Shown here: one piece after another, positions 18,290 through 27,082 of the stretch | How the letters are laid out: the number at the start of each line of letters is the position of its first letter | How positions within the stretch are numbered: the stretch's first letter is position 1 | NCBI RefSeq assembly: GCF_013387465.1 | Contig: NZ_VYGV01000001.1 | Coordinates: 62,001 to 126,000 of the forward strand | Length of the DNA stretch: 64,000 bases | Direction: 5' to 3' | From: Hydrogenophaga aromaticivorans | GTDB lineage: Bacteria; Pseudomonadota; Gammaproteobacteria; Burkholderiales; Burkholderiaceae_C | Notes under the pieces: generated by a model | Seen by the model: only the letters and a program-made list of their open reading frames with translations | The model's database searches: none | Told to the model about the DNA's origin: nothing | Program-made: the position numbers and the translations under genes

Positions 18290-19183
18290 TCAGGCCTTGA
18301 CCGCGGTCATCAGGATCCAACCGTCCTCTTCGTCGCTGACGGACAGAGTCACCCAGGGCGCATAGGCCTCCCTCAGTTCATCGGCCTGCCGCGCCAGAAT
18401 GCCGGCCAGCACCAGGTGCCCACCGGCGCGCACATGGCTGCAAAGCAGCGGCGCCAGCACCTTCAGCGGCGTGGCCAGGATGTTGGCCAGCACCAGGTCG
18501 TATTCGCCCAGTGCCCGGTCGGGCAGACCCGCATTCAGCTGGGCGTGATTGGCCGCGGCGTTGAGCCGCGTGGCTTCGACCGCCGCGGGGTCGATGTCGA
18601 CCGCGTCGATCTCGCGCGCCCCGTGCTTGGCCGCACCGATGGCCAGGATGCCCGAACCACAACCGTAATCGAGCACCCGCTGCCCCTGCGCACCCTGTTG
18701 CGCTGTCCAGCGCAGACACATGCGCGTGGTCGGGTGGGTCCCGGTGCCGAACGCCAGGCCCGGATCGAGCCGGATCACCTGCTGCGCCGCGGCGGGCGGT
18801 TCGTGCCAGCTCGGCACGATCCAGAAGGTGGGCGTGATCTCCACCGGGTCGAACTGCGACTGGGTCAGACGAACCCAATCCTGCTCGACCACGGCCTGCA
18901 CACCCAGCACCTCACAACCTTCAAAAAAATCCTGCACGATCAACAACGCCGCCGCTTCGCGCGCTTCGGCTTCGGTCTGGAACAGCGCCACCACGCGTGA
19001 GCGGTTCCAGCCAGCCTTGGGCGCCGGCATGCCCGGCTCGCCAAACAGCGCCTGCTCGGACGGCGTCAGGGCATCGGCGTCCTCCACCGAGACGCTCAAG
19101 GCGTCCAGCGCCACCAACGCGTCGCTGACCATCTCTACCGCGGCTTCAGGGGCCAGCAAGACCAACTCATACAGGGAGGACAT
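18290..19183 (-). CDS. prmA: Ribosomal protein L11 methyltransferase PrmA
   Basis: SAM-dependent methyltransferase that trimethylates several amino groups of ribosomal protein L11. The 297 residues show the small N-terminal L11-binding domain, then the Rossmann domain with motif I VLDYGCGSGILAIGA and the GTGTHPTTRMCL segment characteristic of PrmA, and the NILATPL motif. The start MSSLYELVL at 19183 has a GGAGG-like Shine-Dalgarno sequence close by. The gap to accC (135 bp) is mostly filled by a palindromic repeat. Confidence 0.95.
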   Translation of the reverse strand: MSSLYELVLLAPEAAVEMVSDALVALDALSVSVEDADALTPSEQALFGEPGMPAPKAGWNRSRVVALFQTEAEAREAAALLIVQDFFEGCEVLGVQAVVEQDWVRLTQSQFDPVEITPTFWIVPSWHEPPAAAQQVIRLDPGLAFGTGTHPTTRMCLRWTAQQGAQGQRVLDYGCGSGILAIGAAKHGAREIDAVDIDPAAVEATRLNAAANHAQLNAGLPDRALGEYDLVLANILATPLKVLAPLLCSHVRAGGHLVLAGILARQADELREAYAPWVTLSVSDEEDGWILMTAVKA

Positions 19184-19239
19184 GGGGTGAATTTCGAACA
19201 GTCAACGAAAACTCAACAAATGAGGAGAGACTTCCCGAG

Positions 19240-19317
19240 CACACCGCGGAACCGGCTTTGCCGGGCCGCAGGTGTTCCCCCTGAGGGGAAGGCGCCGAAG
19301 GCCGTTCGGGGGAGAGG
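19240..19317. repeat. GC-rich palindromic intergenic repeat, copy A
   Basis: A compact GC-rich element 3 bases downstream of the accC stop. Its first 28 bases (19242-19269, beginning CACCGCGGAACCGGCTT) match copy B at 62153-62180 with one mismatch. Internal inverted repeats include CCGCGG, GCCGGGC-type arms and CCCC...GGGG. It resembles the short extragenic palindromes I associate with Comamonadaceae genomes. Confidence 0.8.
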
Positions 19318-19318
19318 C

Positions 19319-20668
19319 TTACCTCTCACGCTGGGACAACCACTCTTCAAGGTAGTGGATGTTGGTGCCACCGGTCACAAAACTGGCGTCGACCATCAGC
19401 TCGCGGTGCAGCGGGATGTTGGTCTTGATGCCTTCGATCACGGTTTCGGCCAGCGCTGTGCGCATGCGCGCCAAGGCCTGCTCACGCGTGTCGCCGTGCA
19501 CGATGATCTTGCCGATCATGGAGTCGTAGTTCGGCGGCACGAAGTAGTTGGCGTAGGCGTGCGAGTCGACACGCACCCCCGGCCCTCCGGGCATGTGCCA
19601 GGTGGTGATGCGGCCCGGCGAGGGCGTGAACTTGTAGGCGTCTTCGGCGTTGATCCGGACCTCGATGGCGTGGCCGCGCAACTGGATCTGGCGCTGTGTG
19701 AACGGCAGCTTCTCGCCAGCCGCCACCGCAATCTGGGTGCGCACGATGTCCACGCCCGTGATCCACTCGGTCACCGGGTGTTCCACCTGCACGCGGGTGT
19801 TCATCTCGATGAAATAGAACTCACCGTTTTCAAACAGGAACTCGAAGGTGCCCGCACCCCGGTAGCCGATCTTCTTGCAGGCGGCCGCGCAGCGCTCACC
19901 AATCTTCTCGATCAGTCGACGGGGAATGCCGGGCGCCGGCGCTTCTTCGATCACCTTCTGGTGGCGCCGCTGCATGGAACAGTCGCGCTCGCCGAGGTAC
20001 ACCGCGTTGCGGTGCGTGTCCGCCATCACCTGGATCTCGATGTGGCGCGGGTTCTGGAGAAACTTCTCCATGTACACCTCGGGGTTGCCGAAAGCGGCCC
20101 CGGCTTCGGCCTTGGTGGTCTGCACCGCGTGCAGCAGCGCCGCCTCGGTGTGCACGACGCGCATGCCACGACCGCCACCACCACCCGCCGCCTTGATGAT
20201 GACCGGGTAGCCCACCGCCTTGGCGGTGCGCTTGATGATGACCGGATCATCGGGCAAGGCGCCGTCCGAACCGGGCACGCAAGGCACGCCGGCGCGGATC
20301 ATGGCCTGTTTGGCCGACACCTTGTCGCCCATCAGGCGAATCGACTCGGGCGACGGACCGATGAAGGTGAACCCGCTCTGCTCGACCCGCTCGGCGAAAT
20401 CGGCGTTCTCCGACAGGAATCCGTAGCCGGGGTGAATGGCTTCAGCGTCGGTCACTTCGGCCGCGGAGATGATCGCGGGCATGCTGAGATAGCTCTGCCC
20501 CGACGCCGCCGGCCCGATACAGACCGACTCATCCGCCAGGCGCACATACTTGGCATCGCGATCGGCTTCGGAATAGACCATCACCGCCTTGATGCCCATC
20601 TCACGGCAAGCGCGCTGGACCCGCAAGGCAATTTCACCCCGGTTGGCGATCAGGATTTTTTTGAACAT
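19319..20668 (-). CDS. accC: Acetyl-CoA carboxylase, biotin carboxylase subunit AccC
   Basis: ATP-grasp enzyme that carboxylates the biotin carried by AccB, the first step of fatty acid synthesis. The 449 residues start [17 protein letters not shown] and include the glycine-rich ATP loop [13 protein letters not shown], the biotin/bicarbonate region ([17 protein letters not shown]) and the C-terminal domain. Length is normal. It lies 11 bases after accB in one operon. Confidence 0.97.
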   Translation of the reverse strand: MFKKILIANRGEIALRVQRACREMGIKAVMVYSEADRDAKYVRLADESVCIGPAASGQSYLSMPAIISAAEVTDAEAIHPGYGFLSENADFAERVEQSGFTFIGPSPESIRLMGDKVSAKQAMIRAGVPCVPGSDGALPDDPVIIKRTAKAVGYPVIIKAAGGGGGRGMRVVHTEAALLHAVQTTKAEAGAAFGNPEVYMEKFLQNPRHIEIQVMADTHRNAVYLGERDCSMQRRHQKVIEEAPAPGIPRRLIEKIGERCAAACKKIGYRGAGTFEFLFENGEFYFIEMNTRVQVEHPVTEWITGVDIVRTQIAVAAGEKLPFTQRQIQLRGHAIEVRINAEDAYKFTPSPGRITTWHMPGGPGVRVDSHAYANYFVPPNYDSMIGKIIVHGDTREQALARMRTALAETVIEGIKTNIPLHRELMVDASFVTGGTNIHYLEEWLSQRER

Positions 20669-20679
20669 GGGCCGACCGC

Positions 20680-21144
20680 TTATTCGATGACAAACAGGGG
20701 CTGGCCGTATTCGACCGCCTGCCCGTTGTCCACCAGGATCTGCTTGACGGTGCCACTCTTGTCGGCCTCAATCTCGTTGAGGATCTTCATCGCCTCGACG
20801 ATGCAGATGGTCTCGCCTTCCTTGATCGTGTCGCCGACTTCAACAAAGGCCTTGGCGCCGGGGCTGGACGAGCGGTAGAAGGTGCCGACCATGGGTGATT
20901 TGACGGTGTGCCCGGCAGGCTCGGCCGACACGATGGCGGGCGCTGCCGCCACCTCGACCGCCGGCGTTGCTGCCACGGAGGGCGCCGGAACCGCCGGGGC
21001 CATGGTGTAGGTCACCGGGGCGTGCATGCCGACCGGCGCGCTCTTGACGATGCGAACCTTGCCTTCGGCCTCCGTGATTTCCAGCTCGGACACGTTCGAC
21101 TCGGACACCAGGTCAATCAGTGTCTTCAGTTTTCTCAGATCCAT
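20680..21144 (-). CDS. accB: Biotin carboxyl carrier protein AccB
   Basis: A 154-residue carrier of acetyl-CoA carboxylase. An N-terminal helical part ([17 protein letters not shown]) is followed by an Ala/Pro-rich linker (about residues 45-80) and the biotinyl domain, with the biotinylated Lys in EAMKILNE. It is followed directly by accC. The upstream gap (21145-21422) must hold the accBC promoter. The aroQ gene often found before accB in other proteobacteria is absent here. Confidence 0.96.
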   Translation of the reverse strand: MDLRKLKTLIDLVSESNVSELEITEAEGKVRIVKSAPVGMHAPVTYTMAPAVPAPSVAATPAVEVAAAPAIVSAEPAGHTVKSPMVGTFYRSSSPGAKAFVEVGDTIKEGETICIVEAMKILNEIEADKSGTVKQILVDNGQAVEYGQPLFVIE

Positions 21145-21422
21145 GATTACTCCAACGAAAATCTGTCAAATCCAACCATTTGCACTCAAGTTCCTTGAAC
21201 ATGCATGCAGCTGGCCAAATGGGGTGCCGCAGTGTACACGAAGCGACCCATTCCAGACCTCATGGAACGCAGGCGCATGACACCATGAACAAACTGAAGA
21301 AACGACCGTTTCGCGGCAATTTATGGGACTTTATCCCTTTTTCCGCCAGATTTGAGCCGTCATGACCAACGGCATGTGTGCCCGTTTTTTGGAGCGGAAG
21401 TATCCCCGTCCCGCGCCATCTG
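21145..21422. promoter_or_regulatory. 278-bp intergenic region with the accBC promoter
   Basis: Non-coding, with somewhat lower GC, between tlpA and accB. As accBC is transcribed leftward, its promoter must lie here, but I could not pick convincing hexamers. A hairpin with a one-base bulge followed by six Ts on the plus strand (21368-21390) has no plus-strand gene to terminate and could block antisense transcription. Confidence 0.4.
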
Positions 21423-21950
21423 TCAAGCGAGTTGCGCCCACAAATCCAGATCGGTCTGGCTGACTTTGCCCACCTTTTGATGCAGCACCACGCCCGATCG
21501 ATCGAACACGACGGTGTAGGGCAGGCCACCACCGGGATTGCCCAGGACACGGCTGAGCTCGGTGCCGGCAAAGCCAACCATGCCCACCGGAAACGCCAGC
21601 GGCAATTTCTGAAGGAAGCTGCGCACCGCAGGCAGCTGGTCGACGGCCAGTCCCACCACCTGCCATCCCCGCGCCTGGTGCGCGCGGTAGAACGCGTTGA
21701 GCATCGGCAATTCCTCGACGCAGGGCGGACACCAGGTGGCCCAGAAGTTCACCAGCAAAGGCTGACCGCGAAAGCGCTCCAGCGCCAGCGGCTGGCCGTC
21801 GGGGTCTTCGAAACGCGAAGCCCAGAACTCGGCCTCGGCGTCGGACAACACCGGCTGCGGCTGGTGACGCCACAGCGCCAGCCCGGCCCCGGCGGCGCCT
21901 GCGGCCGCCGCCACGCCCAACATCCACGCTGTCCGTCGATTCATGCTCAT
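21423..21950 (-). CDS. TlpA/ResA-family membrane-anchored thioredoxin
   Basis: A 175-residue protein with an N-terminal signal-anchor (residues 8-28, Ala/Gly-rich) and a periplasmic thioredoxin fold with the active site WATWCPPCVEE. Such proteins reduce or exchange disulfides outside the cytoplasm, for example in cytochrome c maturation. The cis-Pro loop is GLPYTVVFD. The start ATG at 21950 overlaps the stop of the preceding gene in an ATGA arrangement, implying coupled translation. A second ATG two codons later (21944) is possible. Confidence 0.88.
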   Translation of the reverse strand: MSMNRRTAWMLGVAAAAGAAGAGLALWRHQPQPVLSDAEAEFWASRFEDPDGQPLALERFRGQPLLVNFWATWCPPCVEELPMLNAFYRAHQARGWQVVGLAVDQLPAVRSFLQKLPLAFPVGMVGFAGTELSRVLGNPGGGLPYTVVFDRSGVVLHQKVGKVSQTDLDLWAQLA

Positions 21951-22564
21951 GCGGAATTTTCCTCGGTTCCCTGGGTCATCAAATCGCGCAAGGCCTGCGC
22001 GTCTCCTCGCGGCTTGCGGCCCTGTCCGTCCGGTTTGAGCGCCCCACGCAGATCGTCCAGGTCGTGCACCAGAAGATGGATCAGCACCCATTGCCCCAGT
22101 TCCTCACAGCGCACGCGCAAGGTCAACACATCCACCGGCTCGCCGCGCCAGCCCATGACCGTGCCGGGGCGGTAATCCACCCGGCGATCGAGCAAGGCCC
22201 ATTCGGCCGCCTTGGGATCGTCGCAGAACAGCTGGATATGGATGTCGCTGTGCCGGGTCGCGGTGCCGTGCCAGACAGCGCCGCTCAAATGCGGCCTGAA
22301 ATCCGCCAGCCGGTCCAGCCAGACCAGGGCCTCCCGCCGCAACACCTGCAACTCGATCGCCTGGGTTTCGGCGCAAAAAATGGCGATGTGCTCGCGCACC
22401 GCTGCGTCCAGCGTCGCGTTGTCGGGCCAGAGCCCGCGCGATGACAAGCCGAGCTGCTTGCCGGCAAGGCGCTTGGCCGTCGCGTATTCGAGCCCTTCTT
22501 CCACCACGAGGCGCGCAGCCACGGCGGCAATTTCTGCGGTGGGACCGGTCCGATCAACTTGCAT
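21947..22564 (-). CDS. Conserved protein of unknown function upstream of tlpA-like gene
   Basis: A 205-residue, apparently soluble protein I cannot assign with confidence. It has an N-terminal helical part (IAAVAARLVVEEGLEYATAKR), a central region rich in His/Trp (AVWHGTATRHSDIHIQLF) and a strongly charged C-terminus. The SDIHIQLF stretch faintly recalls nucleotidyltransferase folds, but the required acidic pattern is not evident. It overlaps the tlpA-like gene by four bases and is divergent from mpl with 90 bp between starts, so the neighbourhood hints at an envelope-related role. That is only inference from position. Confidence 0.7.
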   Translation of the reverse strand: MQVDRTGPTAEIAAVAARLVVEEGLEYATAKRLAGKQLGLSSRGLWPDNATLDAAVREHIAIFCAETQAIELQVLRREALVWLDRLADFRPHLSGAVWHGTATRHSDIHIQLFCDDPKAAEWALLDRRVDYRPGTVMGWRGEPVDVLTLRVRCEELGQWVLIHLLVHDLDDLRGALKPDGQGRKPRGDAQALRDLMTQGTEENSA

Positions 22565-22654
22565 CGGGGCATTTTGCCTGCTGGCCCGCGCCCATGCCGC
22601 CAAGGACAGCTTTGGTCTGCCGGCCAGCAGGGTTGGTCCCCCTAGAATCACACG

Positions 22655-24145
22655 ATGCATATTCATATCCTGGGCATTTGTGGCACGTTCATGGGCGGTC
22701 TGGCCGCGCTCGCCCGCGAGGCCGGCCACCGCGTCACCGGCTGTGACGCCGGCGTCTACCCCCCCATGAGCGACCAGCTCCAGGCGCTGGGCATCGACCT
22801 GATCGAAGGCTTTGGTGCCGACCAGATGGCGCTGGCGCCCGACATGTTCGTGGTCGGCAACGTGGTGAGCCGGGGACGCCTGCCCGATGGAAGCCCGAAG
22901 TTCCCGCTGATGGAGGCCATCCTGGACGCTGGCGCCGCGTACACCAGCGGTCCGCAATGGCTGGCCGAACACGTGTTGCAAGGTCGTCATGTGCTGGCGG
23001 TGGCCGGCACCCACGGAAAGACCACCACCACGGCCATGCTGACCTGGATCCTGGAAGCCAACGGCCTGAAACCGGGCTTTCTGGTCGGTGGTGTGCCAAT
23101 GAACTTTGGCGTCTCGGCGCGTTTGGGCCAATCGGTGGCCGGCAGTGCCCGTTTTGCCGCCGGGCCGCCCCAAGGCAATACAGCCCCCTGGGGGGGCAGC
23201 GACCCGCGCAGCGGCGGAGCGTGGGGGCCCACATTCGTCATCGAAGCCGACGAATACGACACCGCGTTCTTCGACAAGCGCAGCAAGTTCGTGCACTACC
23301 GCCCGCGCACGGCCATCCTGAACAACCTTGAATTCGACCACGCGGACATCTTCGACGACCTCAAGGCCATCGAGCGCCAGTTCCATCACCTGGTGCGCAC
23401 GGTGCCGGGTTCGGGCCGGGTGGTGGTCAATGGACTCGAAGAAAGCCTGGACCGGGTGCTGCACCAGGGCCTGTGGAGCGAGGTGCGCAGCTTTGGCGCC
23501 GCGGTCAGCGACTTCACCGCCGTGGGCGAACCCCACGCCTTTGATGTGCTGGAGCGGGGTCAAACCGTGGCCCGGGTGGAATGGGCGCTCACCGGCGTGC
23601 ACAACCAGCTCAACGCACTCGCCGCCATCGCGGCGGCACAGCATGTGGGCGTTGCGCCGGACGCCGCAGCCCATGCACTGGGTCGCTTCGAGAATGTGCG
23701 CCGCCGCATGGAGGTGCGAGGCACCGTCGCCCGACCGGGCGGCGCCATCACGGTGTACGACGATTTTGCCCATCACCCGACCGCCATTCGCACCACGCTG
23801 GACGGCCTGAGGCGCCGCCTGGATCAGAAGCTCACATCGGGCGGTCGCATCCTCGCGGTGTTCGAGCCGCGCAGCAACACCATGAAGCTGGGCACCATGA
23901 AGTCACAACTGCCCTGGAGCCTGCATTCGGCCGATCTGGCGTTCTGCCACGCCGGCGGCCTTGACTGGGATGCAGTGGAAGCCCTTCAACCCATGGGTGA
24001 ACGCGCCCAGGTGGCCCGCTCCATCGATGAACTGGTGGCGCAAGTGGTGGCCGCCGCACGCGACGGTGACCACGTGGTCTGCATGAGCAATGGAGGCTTT
24101 GGAGGCATCCACGCCCGCCTGCTGTCAGCCCTCGGGACGGCCTGA
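22655..24145 (+). CDS. mpl: UDP-N-acetylmuramate:tripeptide ligase Mpl, with inserted segment
   Basis: Peptidoglycan-recycling ligase that joins the salvaged L-Ala-gamma-D-Glu-meso-DAP tripeptide to UDP-MurNAc. The 496 residues include the N-terminal MHIHILGICGTFMGGLA, the ATP loop [13 protein letters not shown], the diagnostic IEADEYDTAFFDKRSKF and the C-terminal domain with FEPRSNTMKLG. Between NFGVSARLGQS (ends residue 160) and TFVIEADEYD (from 193) lie about 30 residues rich in Gly, Pro and Trp. In the usual protein only a few residues separate these motifs. The extra DNA resembles a palindromic repeat (separate entry). The frame is kept and all motifs are intact, so the gene is probably functional. 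It works after AmpD. Confidence 0.95.
   Translation: MHIHILGICGTFMGGLAALAREAGHRVTGCDAGVYPPMSDQLQALGIDLIEGFGADQMALAPDMFVVGNVVSRGRLPDGSPKFPLMEAILDAGAAYTSGPQWLAEHVLQGRHVLAVAGTHGKTTTTAMLTWILEANGLKPGFLVGGVPMNFGVSARLGQSVAGSARFAAGPPQGNTAPWGGSDPRSGGAWGPTFVIEADEYDTAFFDKRSKFVHYRPRTAILNNLEFDHADIFDDLKAIERQFHHLVRTVPGSGRVVVNGLEESLDRVLHQGLWSEVRSFGAAVSDFTAVGEPHAFDVLERGQTVARVEWALTGVHNQLNALAAIAAAQHVGVAPDAAAHALGRFENVRRRMEVRGTVARPGGAITVYDDFAHHPTAIRTTLDGLRRRLDQKLTSGGRILAVFEPRSNTMKLGTMKSQLPWSLHSADLAFCHAGGLDWDAVEALQPMGERAQVARSIDELVAQVVAAARDGDHVVCMSNGGFGGIHARLLSALGTA
23158..23231 (+). repeat. Palindromic repeat inside mpl, copy C
   Basis: A GC-rich stretch within the mpl coding frame containing GCCGGGCCGCC, CCCCCTGGGGGGG and a later GTGGGGGCC. 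It shares the GCCGGGCCGC and CCCCCTGGGGGG modules with intergenic copies A (19240) and B (62151). It encodes roughly residues 168-192, with Gly-, Pro- and Trp-rich content unlike the rest of the enzyme. Confidence 0.75.
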
Positions 24146-24159
24146 AACGGCGTGGCGCG

Positions 24160-24480
24160 TCAGTAGCCGAGCGACTGCGTCACCAGATCCACAGACACCA
24201 CCGGCTTGGCCAGGGCGGCGCTGGTGGCACGGGCGAATGTCATGGCCCATTCGCGGTGGGCCGCTTCGCGAAAGTGCTCTTCCCCCGCGGCCTGCGCCAC
24301 ACACAACACCTTGTCGGCCGTCAGCACCTTGCCGGTCAGGCGGATCGGCTCACACCCCAGCGTGGTGAACTGTTCGTCGAGCCAGGATCGGGCCTGGTCG
24401 TGCGGCATGGGCTGCACCTCCTCCAGGTCAAAGCGGTAGGTGGATGTTTCACCCCAGGTCACGGTGACTTGGCTGCGCAT
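24160..24480 (-). CDS. Conserved hypothetical protein, 106 residues
   Basis: Small soluble protein of unknown function: no signal peptide or membrane segment, mixed alpha/beta composition, two cysteines (CEPIR and VLCVAQ). It converges with mpl, with 14 bases between stops. Codon use and GC match its neighbours, and the long frame at third-position-biased GC supports it being real. The next gene upstream on its strand ends 80 bases away. I have no functional call. Confidence 0.65.
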   Translation of the reverse strand: MRSQVTVTWGETSTYRFDLEEVQPMPHDQARSWLDEQFTTLGCEPIRLTGKVLTADKVLCVAQAAGEEHFREAAHREWAMTFARATSAALAKPVVSVDLVTQSLGY

Positions 24481-24560
24481 ACGGACAACTCCTCGGTGTG
24501 GATCTTGGTCAGAACCTGATTGTGCCTTGGCGCGTCAGGACTGACCAGCAACCGCCCCTG

Positions 24561-25631
24561 TCAGGAGCGCACGGGAGAAGGTGGCGACTCATCACCGGGC
24601 GCAACGGACGCGGTCGAGACGCGCAAGGGCGAGTGCGGTGCCTCGCGCAGGATGCTGGAGGGTGGCATCTGCTCGGTCAGTCCCACGCGCGAACGCAGGT
24701 CGCTCTCGTGATCGCCCTGGTCAAACTGCAGCGCCGTCATCGCGCGCCGCGCAGCGGGCTCAGCCCGGCGCGCGCTGTCGGCGTCCGTGGTCAGACCACC
24801 CGCGTGGTAGAGCACCGCCAGATGGTGCGCCAGCTCGGACGCTTCGACGCCGGTGCGCTCGCGCAACCGGTCAAAACCGGTCGGGGTCACCAGCAGCTCG
24901 CGCATGAGGAGCAGGTGCACCTCGTCAAACCAGCGCGCCGGTACATGCGGCACCCGCCGCAAATAAACCGTCTTTTCGCGGTAACGCTCCGGCAACACAT
25001 CCAGGCGCGTGCGCACGGCGTAGGTCCACATGACCCGGTGCAACGGCAACCGGATGAAGGACGAAGGAATCTCGCGCGACAACCCGGGGTGTTGCACCCA
25101 CTCGGCCATGGCCAGATCCACCGGACGGGCCGGGATCAGCAAACCAGCCTGCCAGCGCTCGAAATCGATCACCGCCAGCAGCTTGCCTTCGTGCACGATG
25201 TGCACCACGCCTTTGTAGAGCCCGTTGCGCTTCACCACCTCGGCCCCGAGTGCAAACTGGCTGCGCAGCGGCCGCAGCCAGGCTTCAAAACGCTGCAGGC
25301 GCTGGCGCACGCTGAGTTCGTCGTCCGCCTCGAAAAACTCGGCCGACGCAAAACCCTCGGGCAAGGGCGTGGCGAAGGCGAGCGGTCGATCCACCTCGGC
25401 GCGGTTGAGCGTCAGGCGCTCGCCACTCCCGAACGGGTGGCGGATGACCACCTCGTCCCGACCCAGCACGTCGACCGACGCGCCATTGATCATCCAGGCG
25501 TCGGCCAGATGGGGGTCGCAGCTTCGCCACTGCGGCCAGCCTTCATGCACCTGGGCGGCCCAGGCTTGCAGCCTCAGCCCCGCCGGATCGGCAAACCCCA
25601 ACAGTCCCAGACGCAATACCGGTTGCTCCAC
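24561..25631 (-). CDS. Conserved protein of unknown function, about 356 residues
   Basis: Soluble protein without recognisable motifs. It begins VLRLGLLGFADPAGL and has a central region with VVHIVHEGKLLAVIDFERW. A C-terminal segment from about residue 270, AFDRLRER-like and SELAHHLAVLYHAGG, looks helical and could be a winged-helix-like unit. The last 40 residues are disordered and Ser/Pro-rich. The start is uncertain: a GTG at 25631 with GGGAG five bases upstream, or a TTG at 25646. I propose no function. Confidence 0.65.
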   Translation of the reverse strand: MEQPVLRLGLLGFADPAGLRLQAWAAQVHEGWPQWRSCDPHLADAWMINGASVDVLGRDEVVIRHPFGSGERLTLNRAEVDRPLAFATPLPEGFASAEFFEADDELSVRQRLQRFEAWLRPLRSQFALGAEVVKRNGLYKGVVHIVHEGKLLAVIDFERWQAGLLIPARPVDLAMAEWVQHPGLSREIPSSFIRLPLHRVMWTYAVRTRLDVLPERYREKTVYLRRVPHVPARWFDEVHLLLMRELLVTPTGFDRLRERTGVEASELAHHLAVLYHAGGLTTDADSARRAEPAARRAMTALQFDQGDHESDLRSRVGLTEQMPPSSILREAPHSPLRVSTASVAPGDESPPSPVRS

Positions 25632-25837
25632 TCCAACTCCCGACAACTCTGGCCTCCCTGTCCGTGAAGCACGCGGACGCCAGAAAGTTCTACCGCTTTT
25701 CCTATCGGCACGAAGGCCAGAATATCAAGGGTCCTGAACCGCGACAACGTGCCCTGGCGTGCAAACGTCACGGTTCTGCCCGATTCGATACAGGACTTGA
25801 CCCACACGGGGCACCACAGCCGCACCCCCATTCGACA

Positions 25838-26971
25838 TCAAGGCTTCAGCTGGCGCGCACCCTGCACGGCCGCAGAAAGCACCTCCAGCGCCTCCAGCGA
25901 GTCGGCCCAGCCCAGGCAGGCGTCGGTGATGCTCTGACCGTAGACCAGCTTGCTGACATCGTCTTTGCCGGGGGTGAATTTCTGTGCGCCCGGTTCAATA
26001 TGGCTTTCGATCATCACGCCGAACACGCTGCGCGAGCCGCCTGCGATCTGTGCCGCGATATCGCGCGCCACATCGAGTTGCTTTTCGTGCTGTTTGCTGC
26101 TGTTGGCGTGGCTGCAGTCCACCATCAGGCGAGGAGCCAACTTGGCGGCTTCAAGCTCCTTGACCGCAGCGGCCACGTGGCCGGCGTCGTAGTTCGGGGA
26201 CTTGCCGCCGCGCAGGATCACGTGGCAGTCCTTGTTGCCGTTGGTCTGCACGATGGCGACCTGGCCGTTCTTGTGCACCGAGAGGAAGTGGTGGCCACGC
26301 GCGGCGGCCTGGATCGCGTCGGTCGCGATGCGGATGTTGCCGTCGGTGCCGTTCTTGAAGCCGATCGGTGCCGACAGGCCCGAGGCCAGTTCGCGGTGCA
26401 CCTGGCTCTCGGTGGTGCGCGCGCCGATGGCGCCCCAGCTGATGAGGTCACCGATGTACTGCGGTGAGATCACGTCGAGGAACTCGCTGCCGGCGGGCAG
26501 GCCCAGGCGGTTGATCTCGATCAGCAACTGGCGCGCGATGCGCAGGCCTTCGTCGATGCGGAAGCTCTGGTCCAGGTAGGGGTCGTTGATCAGCCCCTTC
26601 CAGCCCACCGTGGTGCGTGGCTTTTCGAAATACACGCGCATCACGATCTCCAGCGTGTCGGCGTACTTCTCGCGCAGCGGTTTGAGGCGGCGCGCGTAGT
26701 CCAGCGCAGCGGCCGGGTCGTGGATCGAGCACGGGCCGATCACCACCAGCAGGCGGTCGTCCTGCCCGTGCAGCATGTTGTGAATGGATTTTCGCGTCTG
26801 GCTGATGAGTGCCTCCACCGGCGTGCCGCCGATGGGGAAAAAGCGGATCAGGTGTTCGGGAGGCGGGAGCACGGTGATGTCCTTGATGCGTTCGTCGTCG
26901 GTCTGACTGGTCTTGTCGGCGGGACGCGAATGCCAGGCATCGGCTCTGGCGGGGGTGGCTTTGGCGGTCAT
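25838..26971 (-). CDS. aroG: 3-deoxy-7-phosphoheptulonate synthase (DAHP synthase, type I)
   Basis: First enzyme of the shikimate pathway: condenses phosphoenolpyruvate and erythrose 4-phosphate. The 377 residues show type Ialpha signatures: DRLLVVIGPCSIHD, MRVYFEKPRTTVGWKG, GARTTESQVHRELASGLS, FKNGTDGN and MVDCSHANSSK. It carries an N-terminal extension of about 30 residues relative to the E. coli enzymes. Which aromatic amino acid inhibits it cannot be read with certainty, so the symbol aroG (versus aroF/aroH) is provisional. The ATG at 26971 has an AGGAG Shine-Dalgarno sequence. Upstream lie a leader peptide and an intrinsic terminator forming an apparent attenuator. Confidence 0.93.
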   Translation of the reverse strand: MTAKATPARADAWHSRPADKTSQTDDERIKDITVLPPPEHLIRFFPIGGTPVEALISQTRKSIHNMLHGQDDRLLVVIGPCSIHDPAAALDYARRLKPLREKYADTLEIVMRVYFEKPRTTVGWKGLINDPYLDQSFRIDEGLRIARQLLIEINRLGLPAGSEFLDVISPQYIGDLISWGAIGARTTESQVHRELASGLSAPIGFKNGTDGNIRIATDAIQAAARGHHFLSVHKNGQVAIVQTNGNKDCHVILRGGKSPNYDAGHVAAAVKELEAAKLAPRLMVDCSHANSSKQHEKQLDVARDIAAQIAGGSRSVFGVMIESHIEPGAQKFTPGKDDVSKLVYGQSITDACLGWADSLEALEVLSAAVQGARQLKP

Positions 26972-27026
26972 CAGGGAGCTCCTCGGTGGGGGTTGCGGAG
27001 AAAACGGAAGAAGAAAAACAGGGGCC

Positions 27027-27062
27027 AAAAAAAACCGCCGGGCTTGTGGCTCCGGCGGTTTT
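27027..27062 (-). terminator. Attenuator terminator in the DAHP synthase leader
   Basis: On the minus strand, ACCGCCGG (27059-27052) pairs with CCGGCGGT (27041-27034), with two further GC pairs inside, followed by eight Us (27034-27027). It lies between the leader peptide stop and the DAHP synthase start (55 bases before the ATG), so it can stop transcription before the structural gene. Its 5' arm can instead pair with CCGGCGG at 27108-27102 in the leader (antiterminator). Confidence 0.85.
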
Positions 27063-27082
27063 GTCGAGATTCGGTGATGCGC

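Noticed and set aside
21368..21390. Terminator-like hairpin with six Ts on the plus strand
   Set aside because: No plus-strand gene precedes it. The stem has a bulge, so I did not list it as a terminator.
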